Shown piece after piece: positions 1-10,800 of a stretch of 64,000 bases of DNA (position 1 is its first letter; each line of letters begins with the position of its first letter). Position numbers and translations under genes: made by a program. This stretch comes from Sphingobacterium thalpophilum (lineage in GTDB: Bacteria; Bacteroidota; Bacteroidia; Sphingobacteriales; Sphingobacteriaceae): positions 2,356,001 to 2,420,000 of the forward strand of contig NZ_LR590484.1 of NCBI RefSeq assembly GCF_901482695.1, given 5' to 3'. The notes beneath the pieces were generated by a model. The model was not told the origin of the DNA. It saw only the letters and a list, made by a program, of their open reading frames with translations, and did not search any database.

Positions 1-739
1 GAACTGTACCATGCTCAGGGGCCATGGTGGTGTTGTGATCGGGAGCGAGATGTCGGGGGGTGTTAAAAATATCGCTATTTCGAATTGTATTTTCGATGGC
101 ACCGACCGTGGTATTCGCCTGAAAACTGCCCGCGGCAGAGGTGGGGTGGTCGAGAACATCCAAGTGTCGAATATCGTGATGCGTAATATCAGAGATCAAG
201 CTATTGTTATGGATATGCAGTATGCCAAGACGGAAGTTGAGCCTATCAGCGAGCGAACTCCTAAATTCAGGAATATCTTTATCAGTAATCTTTCCGGCAC
301 AACAAACCGGATCGGTTATATGCGAGGACTGGAAGAGATGCCCATCGAAAATGTCGTCTTTTCCGATATTAATATGCAGGGTAATACCGGTTTTTCTGCG
401 CTCAACGTACACGGCTTGACTTTAAGCAATATAAACGTAACGATTAAACAAGGCCCATTATTGGTGGCCAGCCAAAGTAAAGACCTGAGCATACAAAATA
501 TCAGGAATACAACACCAGTGGCCGGGAAAGCACTGATCGAGCTGGACAGCTGTCACACAGCCAATGTGCAGCATTGTTTCCCATCTGCCGGAACGACGTT
601 ATTGCTGGACTTGCTTGGCCCGGCAAATCAGGAGATATATGTTCATGGCAATAATTTGGCGAGGGTGAAACAAATTGTTCGTGGAACCTATAAAACCGGT
701 CAGGTAACCGGCAATATAAACCCTTCGGAGGAAAATTGA
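1..739 (+). CDS. GH28 polygalacturonase-like protein, C-terminal part (5' end outside window)
   Basis: The reading frame is open from base 2 and the visible ~245 residues are the end of a right-handed beta-helix of glycoside hydrolase family 28, which hydrolyses alpha-1,4-galacturonic acid linkages in pectin. The GH28 active-site signature is visible: GHGG..IGSE with the conserved His, followed by RGIRLKT with the conserved Arg and Lys. Later rungs repeat the N-I-x-(I/V)-S-N pattern of beta-helix coils. An internal ATG at 11 falls in the middle of the conserved core, so the true start and the catalytic Asp residues lie upstream of the window. Its TGA overlaps the ATG of the next gene by one base, indicating translational coupling. 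A second, complete GH28 lies at 35195-36667. Confidence 0.9.
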   Translation, partial: NCTMLRGHGGVVIGSEMSGGVKNIAISNCIFDGTDRGIRLKTARGRGGVVENIQVSNIVMRNIRDQAIVMDMQYAKTEVEPISERTPKFRNIFISNLSGTTNRIGYMRGLEEMPIENVVFSDINMQGNTGFSALNVHGLTLSNINVTIKQGPLLVASQSKDLSIQNIRNTTPVAGKALIELDSCHTANVQHCFPSAGTTLLLDLLGPANQEIYVHGNNLARVKQIVRGTYKTGQVTGNINPSEEN

Positions 740-3537
740 TGCGTATATTACTATATGGCCTATTGTACGTCCTATGGAGCTTGCCAATCAGCTGTCCCCT
801 AGCACAGGAGCGCGTTTGGTTTGATCATCCTGCTGAACGCTGGGAAGAGGCTTTGCCGATTGGAAATGGTCGTATGGGGGCGATGATTTACGGAGGAATC
901 AAGCACGAGCAGGTGCAGTTCAACGAGGAAACGCTGTGGACAGATGGCCCGCGTAACTACAACAGGAAGGGCGCTTCGAAATACCTGCAAGCTATTCGTG
1001 ATCTCCTTGACCAAGGACGCCAGCAAGAAGCCGAAGCCCTCGCGATGAAAGAATTTATGGGCGTCAAGAGCGAATCGGAGGACCCCTCTGCCTGGCTGGA
1101 AAAGGTGGGGCAGATACGGATGCAGCAGCATGGCCCATTCGCAGACTCTTTTGATGACAGCAACTGGCCATTGATACAGGTACCCTATTACGAAGGCTGG
1201 GAAAATCAAGGCCTCGAAGGACTGGACGGGGCTGTCTGGTTTCGCCATACGTTTACGCTGTCAAAAAGTGATTTAACAGAAAATTGGAGTCTGGATTTAA
1301 ATAAAGTCAGAACTAATGATTATACCTATATCAATGGCCGGCTGGTGGGGGCTTCTGCTGGGGATGAAACTCGCCGATTATACCGAATACCTCAAAGTAT
1401 ATTGCGCGAAGGGAAAAATACCATTGCCATTCAAGTCATTAATCTGGCCGGCAAAGGTGGTATCGCCGGCTATAAAAACGCGAATCAACACATTGGTTTA
1501 AAGAGCGACAACGGAAAATTCGTCTCCTTGCATGGCAAATGGAAATACCATATTCAAGATCAGAATAGTCCAAAAATAGGCAGTTATCAAGCATCTTATC
1601 AACCCTTTGGCGTACTAAATCTTCAGTTCGATCATGAGCGCGCTACGGAATACAGTCGTACACTCGACCTGAATAAAGGTGAAGTACGTGTCAATTATGT
1701 GGTCGATGGCGTGCAGTATAAAAGGACTTATTTTGCCTCCTATCCTGATCGTTTTATCGGAATCCATCTGCAGGCAGATCAAAAAAGGAAAGTCGCTTTC
1801 CGTCTATCTCTGTCTACCAAACACCAGCGTTTTGCGCTTCGGCATATAGCTCCGAATACTCTTGCATTGGAAGTACAGGTAAAAGATGGCGCGATGCGGG
1901 GAACTGCCTTCGTACATCTGCTTTTAAAGGGCGGGAAGGTTGCTCAGGATAGGGATCAACTGCTTGTTGAAGAAGCAGATGAGGCGCAGATTTTTCTGAT
2001 GGCAGCTACAAATTTCAAATCCTACCGGGAACTGGATAATAATTATGCGGCAGGAGCATTGCGGCGTTTCAATACTTTGATCCAGCACGATTTTAAGGCC
2101 TTATATCAGGCGCATATACAAGATTATCAGAAACTCTATAATCGGTTTGGAATACAATTTATCTCTACAGCGCAAGCCGATACACTTCCGACAGACAAGA
2201 GATTACAGCGGGCGGTAGAGCAGGATGACCCGGGACTCATCGCATTATATGTGCAGTTTGCACGATATTTACAGATCGCTGCTTCCCGGCCGGGCAGTCA
2301 GCCGATGAATCTCCAGGGGATCTGGAATCCATCCCTCGAACCCTCCTGGGGTAGCAAATATACCACAAACATCAATCTGCAGATGAATTATTGGCCTACC
2401 GAAACACTGCATCTTCCTGAGCTACAGCAGCCACTGTTTGGGATGATCCAAGAACTCAGCTTGGCCGGAAGGGAAACAGCCGCAGAATATTACGCTGCGC
2501 GGGGCTGGGTATTGCATCACAATACCGATATATGGCGGGGAACGGCTCCGATCAATAATTCCAATCACGGCATTTGGCCGACGGGAGGAGCCTGGCTGGT
2601 ACGGCATCTATGGGAACATTATCAGTTTACCAGGGATACCACCTTCCTTCAGGAGTATTATCCGATCATCAGGGAGGCCACTTTATTTTTTAAAGATTTT
2701 TTAGTTAAAGATAAAAGCACGGGCTGGTGGGTCAGTACACCGTCCAATTCACCTGAAAATGGAGGCCTGGTCAAAGGTCCGACAATGGATCACCAGATTA
2801 TCCGTTCTCTTTTCGACATATTTGATCAAAGTTCGCGTCTGCTCAACCGTGATATCAGCCTCCGTGATTCCATTCAGCAGATGCGGGCAGCGATAGCACC
2901 TAACCAGATTGGGCAATATGGCCAGTTGCAGGAATGGCTAACAGATCTGGATGACCCTGAGAATAAACATCGGCATGTGTCCCACTTGTGGGGATTATTC
3001 CCGGGCGATGAAATCAATATATCGCATACACCTCAGCTTGTCGAAGCGGCCAAGCAATCGTTGCTGCTGCGTGGTGATGAGGGGACGGGATGGAGCCTGG
3101 CTTGGAAAATAAACTTCTGGGCGAGATTACGAGATGCGCAGCACGCCTACCGCATGGTAAAAATGTTACTCCGGCCCGCAGGACATGGAGGTGGTTCCTA
3201 TCCTAATTTATTTGATGCACATCCGCCCTTCCAGATCGACGGAAATTTTGGAGGAGCATCAGGCATTACAGAGATGCTGCTGCAAAGCCATGTTGATGGG
3301 ATAGAAATACTGCCAGCACTACCCCAGGAGATTAGCACAGGAACGATACGGGGGCTTGTAGCGCGGGGAGCCTTCCAGATTGACATGGAATGGAAAGATA
3401 ATAAGCTGTCCTGTGTAACCGTCATATCGCTAGCCGGACAAGATCTCCATTTGCGTTATGGCGAGCACGAAGTAAAAATGAAGACAAAAAAGGGCGGTTC
3501 CTATGCCTTTGATAAAGAATTGAAGTTAAAAAAATAA
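739..3537 (+). CDS. GH95 alpha-L-fucosidase/alpha-L-galactosidase with inserted beta-sandwich domain
   Basis: Family 95 enzymes invert terminal alpha-L-fucose or alpha-L-galactose linkages; in rhamnogalacturonan II degradation a GH95 removes L-galactose. The protein (932 aa) has a signal peptide ending near ...PLAQ, the N-terminal GH95 motif LPIGNGRMGAM, and the (alpha/alpha)6 catalytic part with N544 and N546 (TTNINLQMNYW), E673 (SPENGG) and D834 (QIDGNFGG), matching the family's catalytic Asn/Asn/Glu/Asp set. Residues ~108-285 are an extra domain splitting the N-terminal GH95 region; motifs such as DGAVWFR, YINGRLVG and GKNTIAIQV resemble the jelly-roll insert of sialate O-acetylesterases. 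The ATG at 739 overlaps the upstream TGA; a TTG at 736 is a less likely start. Fucose versus galactose specificity cannot be read from sequence alone. Confidence 0.92.
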   Translation: MRILLYGLLYVLWSLPISCPLAQERVWFDHPAERWEEALPIGNGRMGAMIYGGIKHEQVQFNEETLWTDGPRNYNRKGASKYLQAIRDLLDQGRQQEAEALAMKEFMGVKSESEDPSAWLEKVGQIRMQQHGPFADSFDDSNWPLIQVPYYEGWENQGLEGLDGAVWFRHTFTLSKSDLTENWSLDLNKVRTNDYTYINGRLVGASAGDETRRLYRIPQSILREGKNTIAIQVINLAGKGGIAGYKNANQHIGLKSDNGKFVSLHGKWKYHIQDQNSPKIGSYQASYQPFGVLNLQFDHERATEYSRTLDLNKGEVRVNYVVDGVQYKRTYFASYPDRFIGIHLQADQKRKVAFRLSLSTKHQRFALRHIAPNTLALEVQVKDGAMRGTAFVHLLLKGGKVAQDRDQLLVEEADEAQIFLMAATNFKSYRELDNNYAAGALRRFNTLIQHDFKALYQAHIQDYQKLYNRFGIQFISTAQADTLPTDKRLQRAVEQDDPGLIALYVQFARYLQIAASRPGSQPMNLQGIWNPSLEPSWGSKYTTNINLQMNYWPTETLHLPELQQPLFGMIQELSLAGRETAAEYYAARGWVLHHNTDIWRGTAPINNSNHGIWPTGGAWLVRHLWEHYQFTRDTTFLQEYYPIIREATLFFKDFLVKDKSTGWWVSTPSNSPENGGLVKGPTMDHQIIRSLFDIFDQSSRLLNRDISLRDSIQQMRAAIAPNQIGQYGQLQEWLTDLDDPENKHRHVSHLWGLFPGDEINISHTPQLVEAAKQSLLLRGDEGTGWSLAWKINFWARLRDAQHAYRMVKMLLRPAGHGGGSYPNLFDAHPPFQIDGNFGGASGITEMLLQSHVDGIEILPALPQEISTGTIRGLVARGAFQIDMEWKDNKLSCVTVISLAGQDLHLRYGEHEVKMKTKKGGSYAFDKELKLKK

Positions 3538-6500
3538 TGATGATCCGGTTGATGCTATTCCGAAAGCTGTTAGGCAGCTTACTCTTGTTGCTGTGTACGC
3601 AATTTTCTTATGGACAGAAGGTTCGCAAAACCATCGCCTTGAATACCGGCTGGCAGACCATAATGGATCAGAACGACTCAGCCCGCTATGCGGGATTCCA
3701 GTCTAAGGCATTTAAGACAGATGGAGACTGGCAGAAAGTTAATGTGCCCCACAACTGGGACAGGTATGAAGGTTACCGCCGATTGCTCCATGGCAATCTG
3801 CATGGTTACTCTTGGTACAGGAAACAGTTCTCGCTCAAGCACCCCCAGGCTAAAAATAGATTTTTTTTGTTTTTTGAGGGGGTGGGATCTTATGCAACGG
3901 TTTGGCTGAATGGTAAACAGGTGGGATACCATGCCGGCGGAAGAACGACTTTCACGTTGGATGTAACAGATGCGATTAAATTGGACGGCAGTCCCAATCT
4001 TTTGGCTGTTCGGGCAGACCATCCGGCACATATTACAGACCTTCCATGGGTAGATGGCGGCTGTTCGACAGAACGTGGATTTTCGGAGGGATCACAGCCC
4101 ATGGGCATCTTCCGGCCGGTAAGCCTAGTGATTAAGAATGAGGTTTCCATTGTGCCTTTTGGTGAACATTATTGGAACGACGAAACCGCCGATAGCAAAA
4201 AAGCGATTGTGCATCAGTCTGTCGAAGTTGCTAACCAGAGCAAGGGTAATAAGAAAATTGAGGTGATTAGCCGCGTGTTTGATCAGAATGGCAAAATGAT
4301 CCTGCGATCCATACACCCTGATCAGATTGAAGCAAATACAATAAAGAAAATACGACTCAAGGACCTCATTTTGTCCAACCCGCATTTGTGGTCGATAGAA
4401 TCACCTTATCTCTATCAGATCAAGATGCAGATCACAGTGGATGGACAAATCAAGGATGAAGTACAGACGGCTTATGGGATCCGCACAGTACGTTGGTCAA
4501 AGGGACTGAAGCCTTCAGGCGACACTCGCCTCCTGATCAATGGAAAGCCGACATTCATCAATGGTATTGCGGAGTATGAGCATAAATTGGGGCAATCCCA
4601 TGCATTCCCCGAAGAGGAGATTGAAGCGCGAGTGAAGCAGATCAGACAATTGGGGTTTAATTCCTTCCGTGATGCACATCAACCACATAATCTGCGCTAT
4701 CAGGCTGCATGGGATCGGTATGGAATTCTACTGTGGACGCAGCTTGCCGCCCATATCTGGTTTGACACGCCTGCTTTTCGGAATAATTTCAAGAGATTAT
4801 TAACCGAGTGGGTGCGTGAACGAAGAAATAGTCCATCCGTAATCTTATGGGGACTAGAAAATGAAAGTACGCTTCCAGAAGATTTTGCGCAGGAATGCAC
4901 GGCATTAATTCGAGAATTGGATCCAACAGCCTCCATCCAGCGCCTCGTGACAACTTGTAACGGAGGGAGCGGAACCGATTGGGATGTTCCGCAAAACTGG
5001 ACAGGCACATATGGCGGAAATCAGAATACTTATGGAGAGGACCTGAAAAAACAGCTTCTTGTTGGCGAGTATGGCGCCTGGCGGAGCTTAGGATTACATG
5101 CAGAGCCACCCTATCTTCCTAATGAAAACAACTATAATGAGGAACGTTTTGCCGATATCCTGCAGACAAAGATCCGTCTGGCCGATTCTGTGAAAGACAG
5201 TGCTGTTGGCCATTACTTATGGCTTTGGAATTCTCATGATAATCCCGGACGGGTTCAGGGAGGGGAAGGCAACCGCGAGCTGGATCGTATTGGTCCGGTA
5301 AATTACAAAGGTATACTTACACCTTGGGGCGAACCGACAGATGCTTTTTATATGTATATGTCGCATTATAGCAGTAAGGTCAGGCCGATGGTTTATATCG
5401 CTATGCATTCTTGGCCAAACCGTTGGTTGAAACCGGGGATAAAAAACAATATCCGTATTTTTTCGAATTGTGAAGAAGTAGAATTATTTAACGACCTGGG
5501 TACCCTATCGCTTGGCAGGAAGCCACATCCCGGATTCGGCCGCCACATTGAATTTGACGCCGTCGATATACGGTACAATGTGTTATATGCCGAAGGACGA
5601 ATCGCTGGAAAGATCGTTTCCCGCGATACCATTATCTTGGAGAATCTGCCTGCAAGTCCGCGTTTTGAAACCCTATACACGCCTGGAGACGAACTATTGA
5701 AAGCAGCGTCTGACTATCACTATGTATATCGTGTCAATTGCGGAGGAGATCATTACGTTGACAAATTCGGAGCGCACTGGAAGGCCGATCAACCGTATAT
5801 ACCTGCGATGGGCTGGGGAAGCCGCTCTTGGGGGGATCATTTTGAAGGAATGAATCCCAAATTTGCCAGTCAACGCATGATTTTTGATCCTATCAAGGGC
5901 ACTAAGGATTGGCGTCTTTTTCAGACTTTTCGTTATGGGCTGGATCAATTAAATTATCAATTTGACTTGCCGAATGGCGATTATCTGGTCGAGCTGTTTT
6001 TTGCCGAACCTTGGTATGGGAAATTTTCATCCGGGCAAGGAGATCGTATCTTTGATATCGCCATCAATGGAGATATCGTAGAACATAAGCTCGATCTGTA
6101 TAAAGCATCCGGCTACCAGCAGGCCTTCAAAAGAAGTTATTCCATAAAAGTAAGGGACAGAAAAATCCTGATCGATTTCCCTCATGTGTATGCCGGTCAG
6201 GCGTTGATTCAGGCTATCGCCATCGCATCCAAGCAGAAGGTAGAAAAGGAACCCATAGCCAGCGGCCATTACAATTTGTCTATACCGGATCAGCATATTC
6301 AGCTCCATAGCTGGCTGGATATTGGCAGTGTGCTGGATAGCGGAGCATCGGTGAAAACAGCATTCTTCACAGTGCCACCTTCTTTATACGGTTCAGATTA
6401 TTTTTCATTGGACGGTGGTAGATCCTATTCCTTACGTTTTAATGAGCCAACATCTGTTTTCTGGCTTGCCAAAAGCAGGCCTGACGGTTTCGAGGTCACC

Positions 6501-7043
6501 AAAGACCGGGTACAAATGAGTACTGGAGACTATCTGGATGTATACCGCAAGGTGGTGGACAGAGGGGCGGAGATCAAAGTATCGGCTAAAAACAGGGGCG
6601 AAGTGCTCGCTTTCCAGCAGCAGAGTGGGTTGCTGCCTGTATATGACCTGAAAGAAGTAAAAAACTACAAAGCGTATTTAAGTGATTGGCGAGAAGGCGT
6701 CTCTGAAGTTGAATTTTCTGGTCAAAAGCGATTGGTATTTAGCACGGATGCGGAAGGCTATGTCGCCTGGCAATTTCAGGTTGGAGCAGCAGATATCTAT
6801 TCACTCACCATCAAGTACCACAATCCTGCTCAGGAAAGCCATGTGGGCTATTATGAAATTCTGGATAAGAACAAGCAGGTATTGGTCCCCAAGACTCCCA
6901 TACGTCTAGAGCCTACACGAGCTGGCAAATGGAACTACATCAGTACGGATACCAAGACGATGATCAATGCCGGAACTTATTTTATAAAATTTTATGCAGT
7001 ACATGCGAAGGACCTCATGGTTGATAATTTGGAGGTAAAATAG
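3537..7043 (+). CDS. GH2 glycosidase with malectin-like domain
   Basis: This secreted family 2 retaining glycosidase (1168 aa) has a signal peptide of about 26 residues (cleavage near SYG-QKV), the N-terminal sugar-binding sandwich (VNVPHNWD, WLNGKQVGYH), an immunoglobulin-like domain and a TIM barrel. The acid/base Glu is E443 in WGLENES and the nucleophile is probably E511 in LLVGEYG. Residues ~721-900 form a malectin-type domain (RVNCGGDHYVD, GDYLVELFFAEP, RIFDIAINGD), usually a carbohydrate-binding fold. The last ~230 residues look like further beta-sandwich modules. ATG codons at 3537 and 3540 overlap the upstream TAA. The GH2 family covers beta-galactosidase, beta-glucuronidase, alpha-L-arabinopyranosidase and others; I cannot choose among them. 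The gene ends the first co-transcribed block; 176 bp of non-coding DNA follow. Confidence 0.9.
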   Translation: MMIRLMLFRKLLGSLLLLLCTQFSYGQKVRKTIALNTGWQTIMDQNDSARYAGFQSKAFKTDGDWQKVNVPHNWDRYEGYRRLLHGNLHGYSWYRKQFSLKHPQAKNRFFLFFEGVGSYATVWLNGKQVGYHAGGRTTFTLDVTDAIKLDGSPNLLAVRADHPAHITDLPWVDGGCSTERGFSEGSQPMGIFRPVSLVIKNEVSIVPFGEHYWNDETADSKKAIVHQSVEVANQSKGNKKIEVISRVFDQNGKMILRSIHPDQIEANTIKKIRLKDLILSNPHLWSIESPYLYQIKMQITVDGQIKDEVQTAYGIRTVRWSKGLKPSGDTRLLINGKPTFINGIAEYEHKLGQSHAFPEEEIEARVKQIRQLGFNSFRDAHQPHNLRYQAAWDRYGILLWTQLAAHIWFDTPAFRNNFKRLLTEWVRERRNSPSVILWGLENESTLPEDFAQECTALIRELDPTASIQRLVTTCNGGSGTDWDVPQNWTGTYGGNQNTYGEDLKKQLLVGEYGAWRSLGLHAEPPYLPNENNYNEERFADILQTKIRLADSVKDSAVGHYLWLWNSHDNPGRVQGGEGNRELDRIGPVNYKGILTPWGEPTDAFYMYMSHYSSKVRPMVYIAMHSWPNRWLKPGIKNNIRIFSNCEEVELFNDLGTLSLGRKPHPGFGRHIEFDAVDIRYNVLYAEGRIAGKIVSRDTIILENLPASPRFETLYTPGDELLKAASDYHYVYRVNCGGDHYVDKFGAHWKADQPYIPAMGWGSRSWGDHFEGMNPKFASQRMIFDPIKGTKDWRLFQTFRYGLDQLNYQFDLPNGDYLVELFFAEPWYGKFSSGQGDRIFDIAINGDIVEHKLDLYKASGYQQAFKRSYSIKVRDRKILIDFPHVYAGQALIQAIAIASKQKVEKEPIASGHYNLSIPDQHIQLHSWLDIGSVLDSGASVKTAFFTVPPSLYGSDYFSLDGGRSYSLRFNEPTSVFWLAKSRPDGFEVTKDRVQMSTGDYLDVYRKVVDRGAEIKVSAKNRGEVLAFQQQSGLLPVYDLKEVKNYKAYLSDWREGVSEVEFSGQKRLVFSTDAEGYVAWQFQVGAADIYSLTIKYHNPAQESHVGYYEILDKNKQVLVPKTPIRLEPTRAGKWNYISTDTKTMINAGTYFIKFYAVHAKDLMVDNLEVK

Positions 7044-7219
7044 GCCGACGTCAGGATAGAGCATGACGGTTTTCCACAAAATTTTCGGTTATATTTGAAC
7101 ACTCAAAAATTTTTATGTCGAATTGACATTTAATCGAGTTCATTGTACAGGAAAATAAAGAAAGGGACTTTATTTTTTTAAGTTTTTAATAAATAACCAA
7201 AAAAGGGATAAACCATTTC
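7044..7219 (+). promoter_or_regulatory. Intergenic promoter region before DUF3826-susCD
   Basis: The 176-bp gap contains TATATTTG at 7090-7097, an exact match to the Bacteroidota -7 element TAnnTTTG, with a TTTC at 7071-7074 in roughly the -33 zone. The downstream part is very AT-rich, as usual for leaders in this phylum. A short CGTCA...TGACG stem (7049-7053/7064-7068) followed by GGTTTT might be a weak terminator of the preceding operon, but a 5-bp stem is poor evidence. Confidence 0.45.
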
Positions 7220-7837
7220 ATGCCTATGAAACGTTTTGCATTACTCACGTTTTTATTTTTAAGTGTATCTATGACATTTGGTCAAACGGATGATACCTAC
7301 TGGAAAACCATAACAGCCAGATCAGAAAAAATTGTATCCAAATTAGCACTAAAGGATCAGACCAAGCGCGAACAAGCTGTGCACATTGTTCGTGATCAAT
7401 ATTATCTTTTGAATGCCTGCTACACGCTGCGGGATCTCAAGATCAAGGAGAACAGCGAGTTGAAAGAACAAATTAATCAGGAGACCTTGCAGGAAACAGG
7501 TCGTCTTAACCAGTCTTTTGTCCAGCGCCTAAAGGCGGTTTTAACGGAACAAGAAGTTGAGGAAGTTAAAAATGGCATGACCTATCATGTGTATCCTAAC
7601 ACGGTGAAGGCCTATCAGGAGATGATCCCGAGACTCAAAAAAGAGGAAATTCATATGATCGACAGTCTGTTATTTGAAGCGCGCGATTACGCTATGCAGG
7701 CTGAATCTTCTGAGAAAAAACATGCTTGGTTCGGAAAATATAAAGGCAAGATCAATAATTATTTAGCTTCCCATGGCTATAACCTCAAAGAGGAAGGCGA
7801 CAAATGGGCCGAACGACTAAAAAAACAACCCAAATAG
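7220..7837 (+). CDS. DUF3826 secreted protein (first copy)
   Basis: A 205-residue exported protein with a signal peptide cleaved near TFG-QTDDTYW. The rest is charged and predicted largely helical (YWKTITARSEKIVSKL, DQYYLLNACYTLRDLK). I recognise it as the DUF3826 family, which recurs next to pectinase genes in Bacteroidota PULs but has no established function. A paralogue occurs at 31066-31722. The ATG at 7220 and another at 7226 are both possible starts. It is the first gene after a promoter-like gap and lies 18 bp upstream of susC, so it is probably co-expressed with the glycan uptake pair. A role as a periplasmic binding or accessory protein is only a guess. Confidence 0.75.
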   Translation: MPMKRFALLTFLFLSVSMTFGQTDDTYWKTITARSEKIVSKLALKDQTKREQAVHIVRDQYYLLNACYTLRDLKIKENSELKEQINQETLQETGRLNQSFVQRLKAVLTEQEVEEVKNGMTYHVYPNTVKAYQEMIPRLKKEEIHMIDSLLFEARDYAMQAESSEKKHAWFGKYKGKINNYLASHGYNLKEEGDKWAERLKKQPK

Positions 7838-7855
7838 TAAAAATATACCCGAATT

Positions 7856-10800
7856 ATGAATCACTTTATATTCCCGAAGAAATCTTCAATCAAGTTGGCA
7901 AAACTGCTGGCTATTGGGATAATGACGGGTGGGATACTTCCGTCCCATTCCTATGCAGAGCGCCTAAGTGAACACAAGCTATTCTTTTTTAAAAATATAA
8001 CCGGAAAGGTGGTTGACCAAAACGGAAAGCCTTTAGAAGGAGTAACAATAGCCATTAAAGGGTCGAAAACGGCCACTTCAACGGATAAGGATGGTACCTT
8101 TAGGTTGAACTTGCCTGTGGGTAATGAGATTTTAGTGCTCAATCATGTTGGCTATAAGCGGCTGGAGGTGCCTGTGGGTAACCAGAGCGTACTGACTATA
8201 CAGATGGAAGCGGAAAGCCGTGAGCTGGAGGAGGTTGTGGCTGTAGGTTACACCACACAAAAAAAGGCTCATCTGACAGGATCTGTCGTATCCATTAAAG
8301 CGGAAGAAGTAGAAGATCTCCCCACGACCAATATCGGCTCGGCTCTAGCAGGACGAGTTGCTGGGCTTGCTGTTAGTGGGGGGAATACCCGGCCTGGGAC
8401 GAAAGCTACATTAACGATCCGAAAGCCCATGGGACCAAGCAAGGATGGTGGTACAACAGACCCGCTATATGTTATCGATGGCATGGTCCAGGTGGACGGG
8501 CAAAACCAACCCGATGCCACCCTGTTTGGAAACCTGGATCCCTCCGAAATTGAGAGCATATCGTTTTTGAAAGATGGAGCTGCGGCCGTATATGGGGTGA
8601 GAGGAGCAAACGGCGTGGTGCTGGTGACAACGAAAAGAGGTAAGGTCGGCACGCCGAAGATTAGTTACAACGGCTCCTATGCCATTAATGATGAAGCTTA
8701 TCGAACCAAGATGATGGATGCCTATCAGTATGGCATGTACTTCAATATCATGAACGGTCCAAACGGAAGTAATAAGCATCCATCGGATCAGGGATTTGAA
8801 AACTGGTTTTTTTCGCAGGATGAGCTGGATTATTTTAAGAACCATTCGTACAACTGGTTAGATGATGCCTGGAAGTCGAGTTATTTAACCCGTCATTCTC
8901 TGAATATCTCCGGAGGAGCCGACAAAGCAACTTATTTCGCGAATATTGCCTATAATAAGCAAGATGGTAATTTGGGTACCTTGGATTATGACCGCTGGAA
9001 TTTTAGGGCCGGAAGTGATATTCAGGTCGCAAGTAATTTTAAAGTGGGTATGCAGGTGTCCGGAAATACTGGTAACCTACAGAAAACGTTTAATAAAATT
9101 GGTGGAGAGAACGATGATAACGATTATCGTAATCTATTACTTGCCTCGCCGTATGTCCCCGCTTACGTTAATGGACTTCCAGCTCGTCTACCGGGTACAT
9201 CTGGAGACCTGTCAGCCTATCACTATTTTGAATTGCAAAAGCTAGGTAATCTGGCGACATCGGATACCAGACAGTTCAGCATTAATTTAAATGGAGAATA
9301 TCGGGCACCCTGGCTTGAAGGACTTGTTATACGTGGATCCTATAACCGAAATTTAAAGAATGATAGGGGCACGCAGATTGGTACCAAATACCAGACCTAT
9401 ACCTTTAAAAGAGGAGGCGATAACGGCCATATCTACGATATGGGAACTGATCCAACTGCTGTGACTTTCAGTAACGGCAACCGTGTGTATTTTTCGAATG
9501 TGGCAGGAAATAGCTATCAGGCGAATTTTACGTTAAGCTATGACAAACAATGGAACAAACATAACTTTGCTGGGTTGTTCTCCGTTGAAAAGGCAGAGGC
9601 GAATAGTTCACAGGAAGATGTATGGAAGGACGACCCGCTGTCAACGACAAACGGACAGTTTAATACCGCGTTTGGTGCAGTAACTGGGCGCACATACGCT
9701 TATGAATCCGGAACACTGGGCTATGTGGGGCGGTTAAATTATAGGTATGGTAACAAATACCTTGCAGAGATCCTGTTCCGCTCGGATGCCTCGACCAAAT
9801 TTGCTCCGGAAAACTACTGGGGTAATTTCTACAATATTTCTGCTGGCTGGGTAATTAGTGAGGAGCAATTTTTCCAGTCAAAAGCAGTGGATTACCTGAA
9901 GTTGCGTTTATCGCATGGCAAGCTCGGTAACGACCAGACAGCTGCCTGGGGCTGGCTCCAGCGCTATACATATCAGGAAGGCAAAGGAGGTGTATTTGGC
10001 GAGAATAACGGTTCGATCGGTGCCAGTACAGGTTTGAAGATGGAAAAATCTCCCAATCGGAACGCGGCCTGGGCTAATGAGTATAAAAATAATATAGGCG
10101 TTGATGCGCGCTTTCTAAATAACCGGTTATCAGCCACCATTGACGCTTATTACAATAAAGGCTATGATCTTTTGGTCATACGCACGGGAAATATTCCTGT
10201 TTCAGTAGGGGGATCGGTAGCGGCCGAGAACTATGGCCGCAAAAATACATTTGGATATGAACTTGAATTAGGTTGGCAGGACAAAGTCAACGACTTCAGT
10301 TATGGGGTCAGTACAAGGCTTTCCTGGTCCAACGATAAAGTTATACGTGGTGATTTTAATGATGTTGACGTATTATATCCTTGGAAAGCACATCCTAACG
10401 GGCCATCTGACAATGGCGTCTGGGGATACGATTATCTAGGTATGTTCAAAACGCAGCAAGATATCGATGATTACGTGAGCCAATATAACATTACCCAGGT
10501 GTTTGACGAGAGTGTGGATAAACTTAGGCCGGGAATGCTCTATTATCGTGATGTCCGTGGACCATTACAGGCAGATGGAACGTTTGCGGGACCAGACGGC
10601 GTCATCAACGAGTATGACCAGATCCAGCTCGCAAAAAATAGTACCAATCATTATGCTGTCGGTATGACCTTCAAAGCCGGATATAAAGGGTTTAGCGCCG
10701 AAGCTGTGCTGACAGGATCTTTTGGTGGATATGCAGAAATTACGGAACGCAACAAGTTGAACAACGATATTTCCCGTGTATACACCAATTTACCCGTGTT

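Noticed and set aside
736..738. TTG start for the GH95 gene
   Set aside because: An ATG follows directly at 739 and overlaps the upstream stop, the normal pattern in this operon.
799..1248. 149-codon open frame on the minus strand inside the GH95 gene
   Set aside because: No family resemblance, no start context, and it lies fully opposite a clear GH95 coding sequence. Many similar antisense frames across the window were treated the same way.
7049..7068. Terminator between the GH2-malectin and DUF3826 genes
   Set aside because: Only a 5-bp stem with a 10-nt loop; not strong enough for a separate call.
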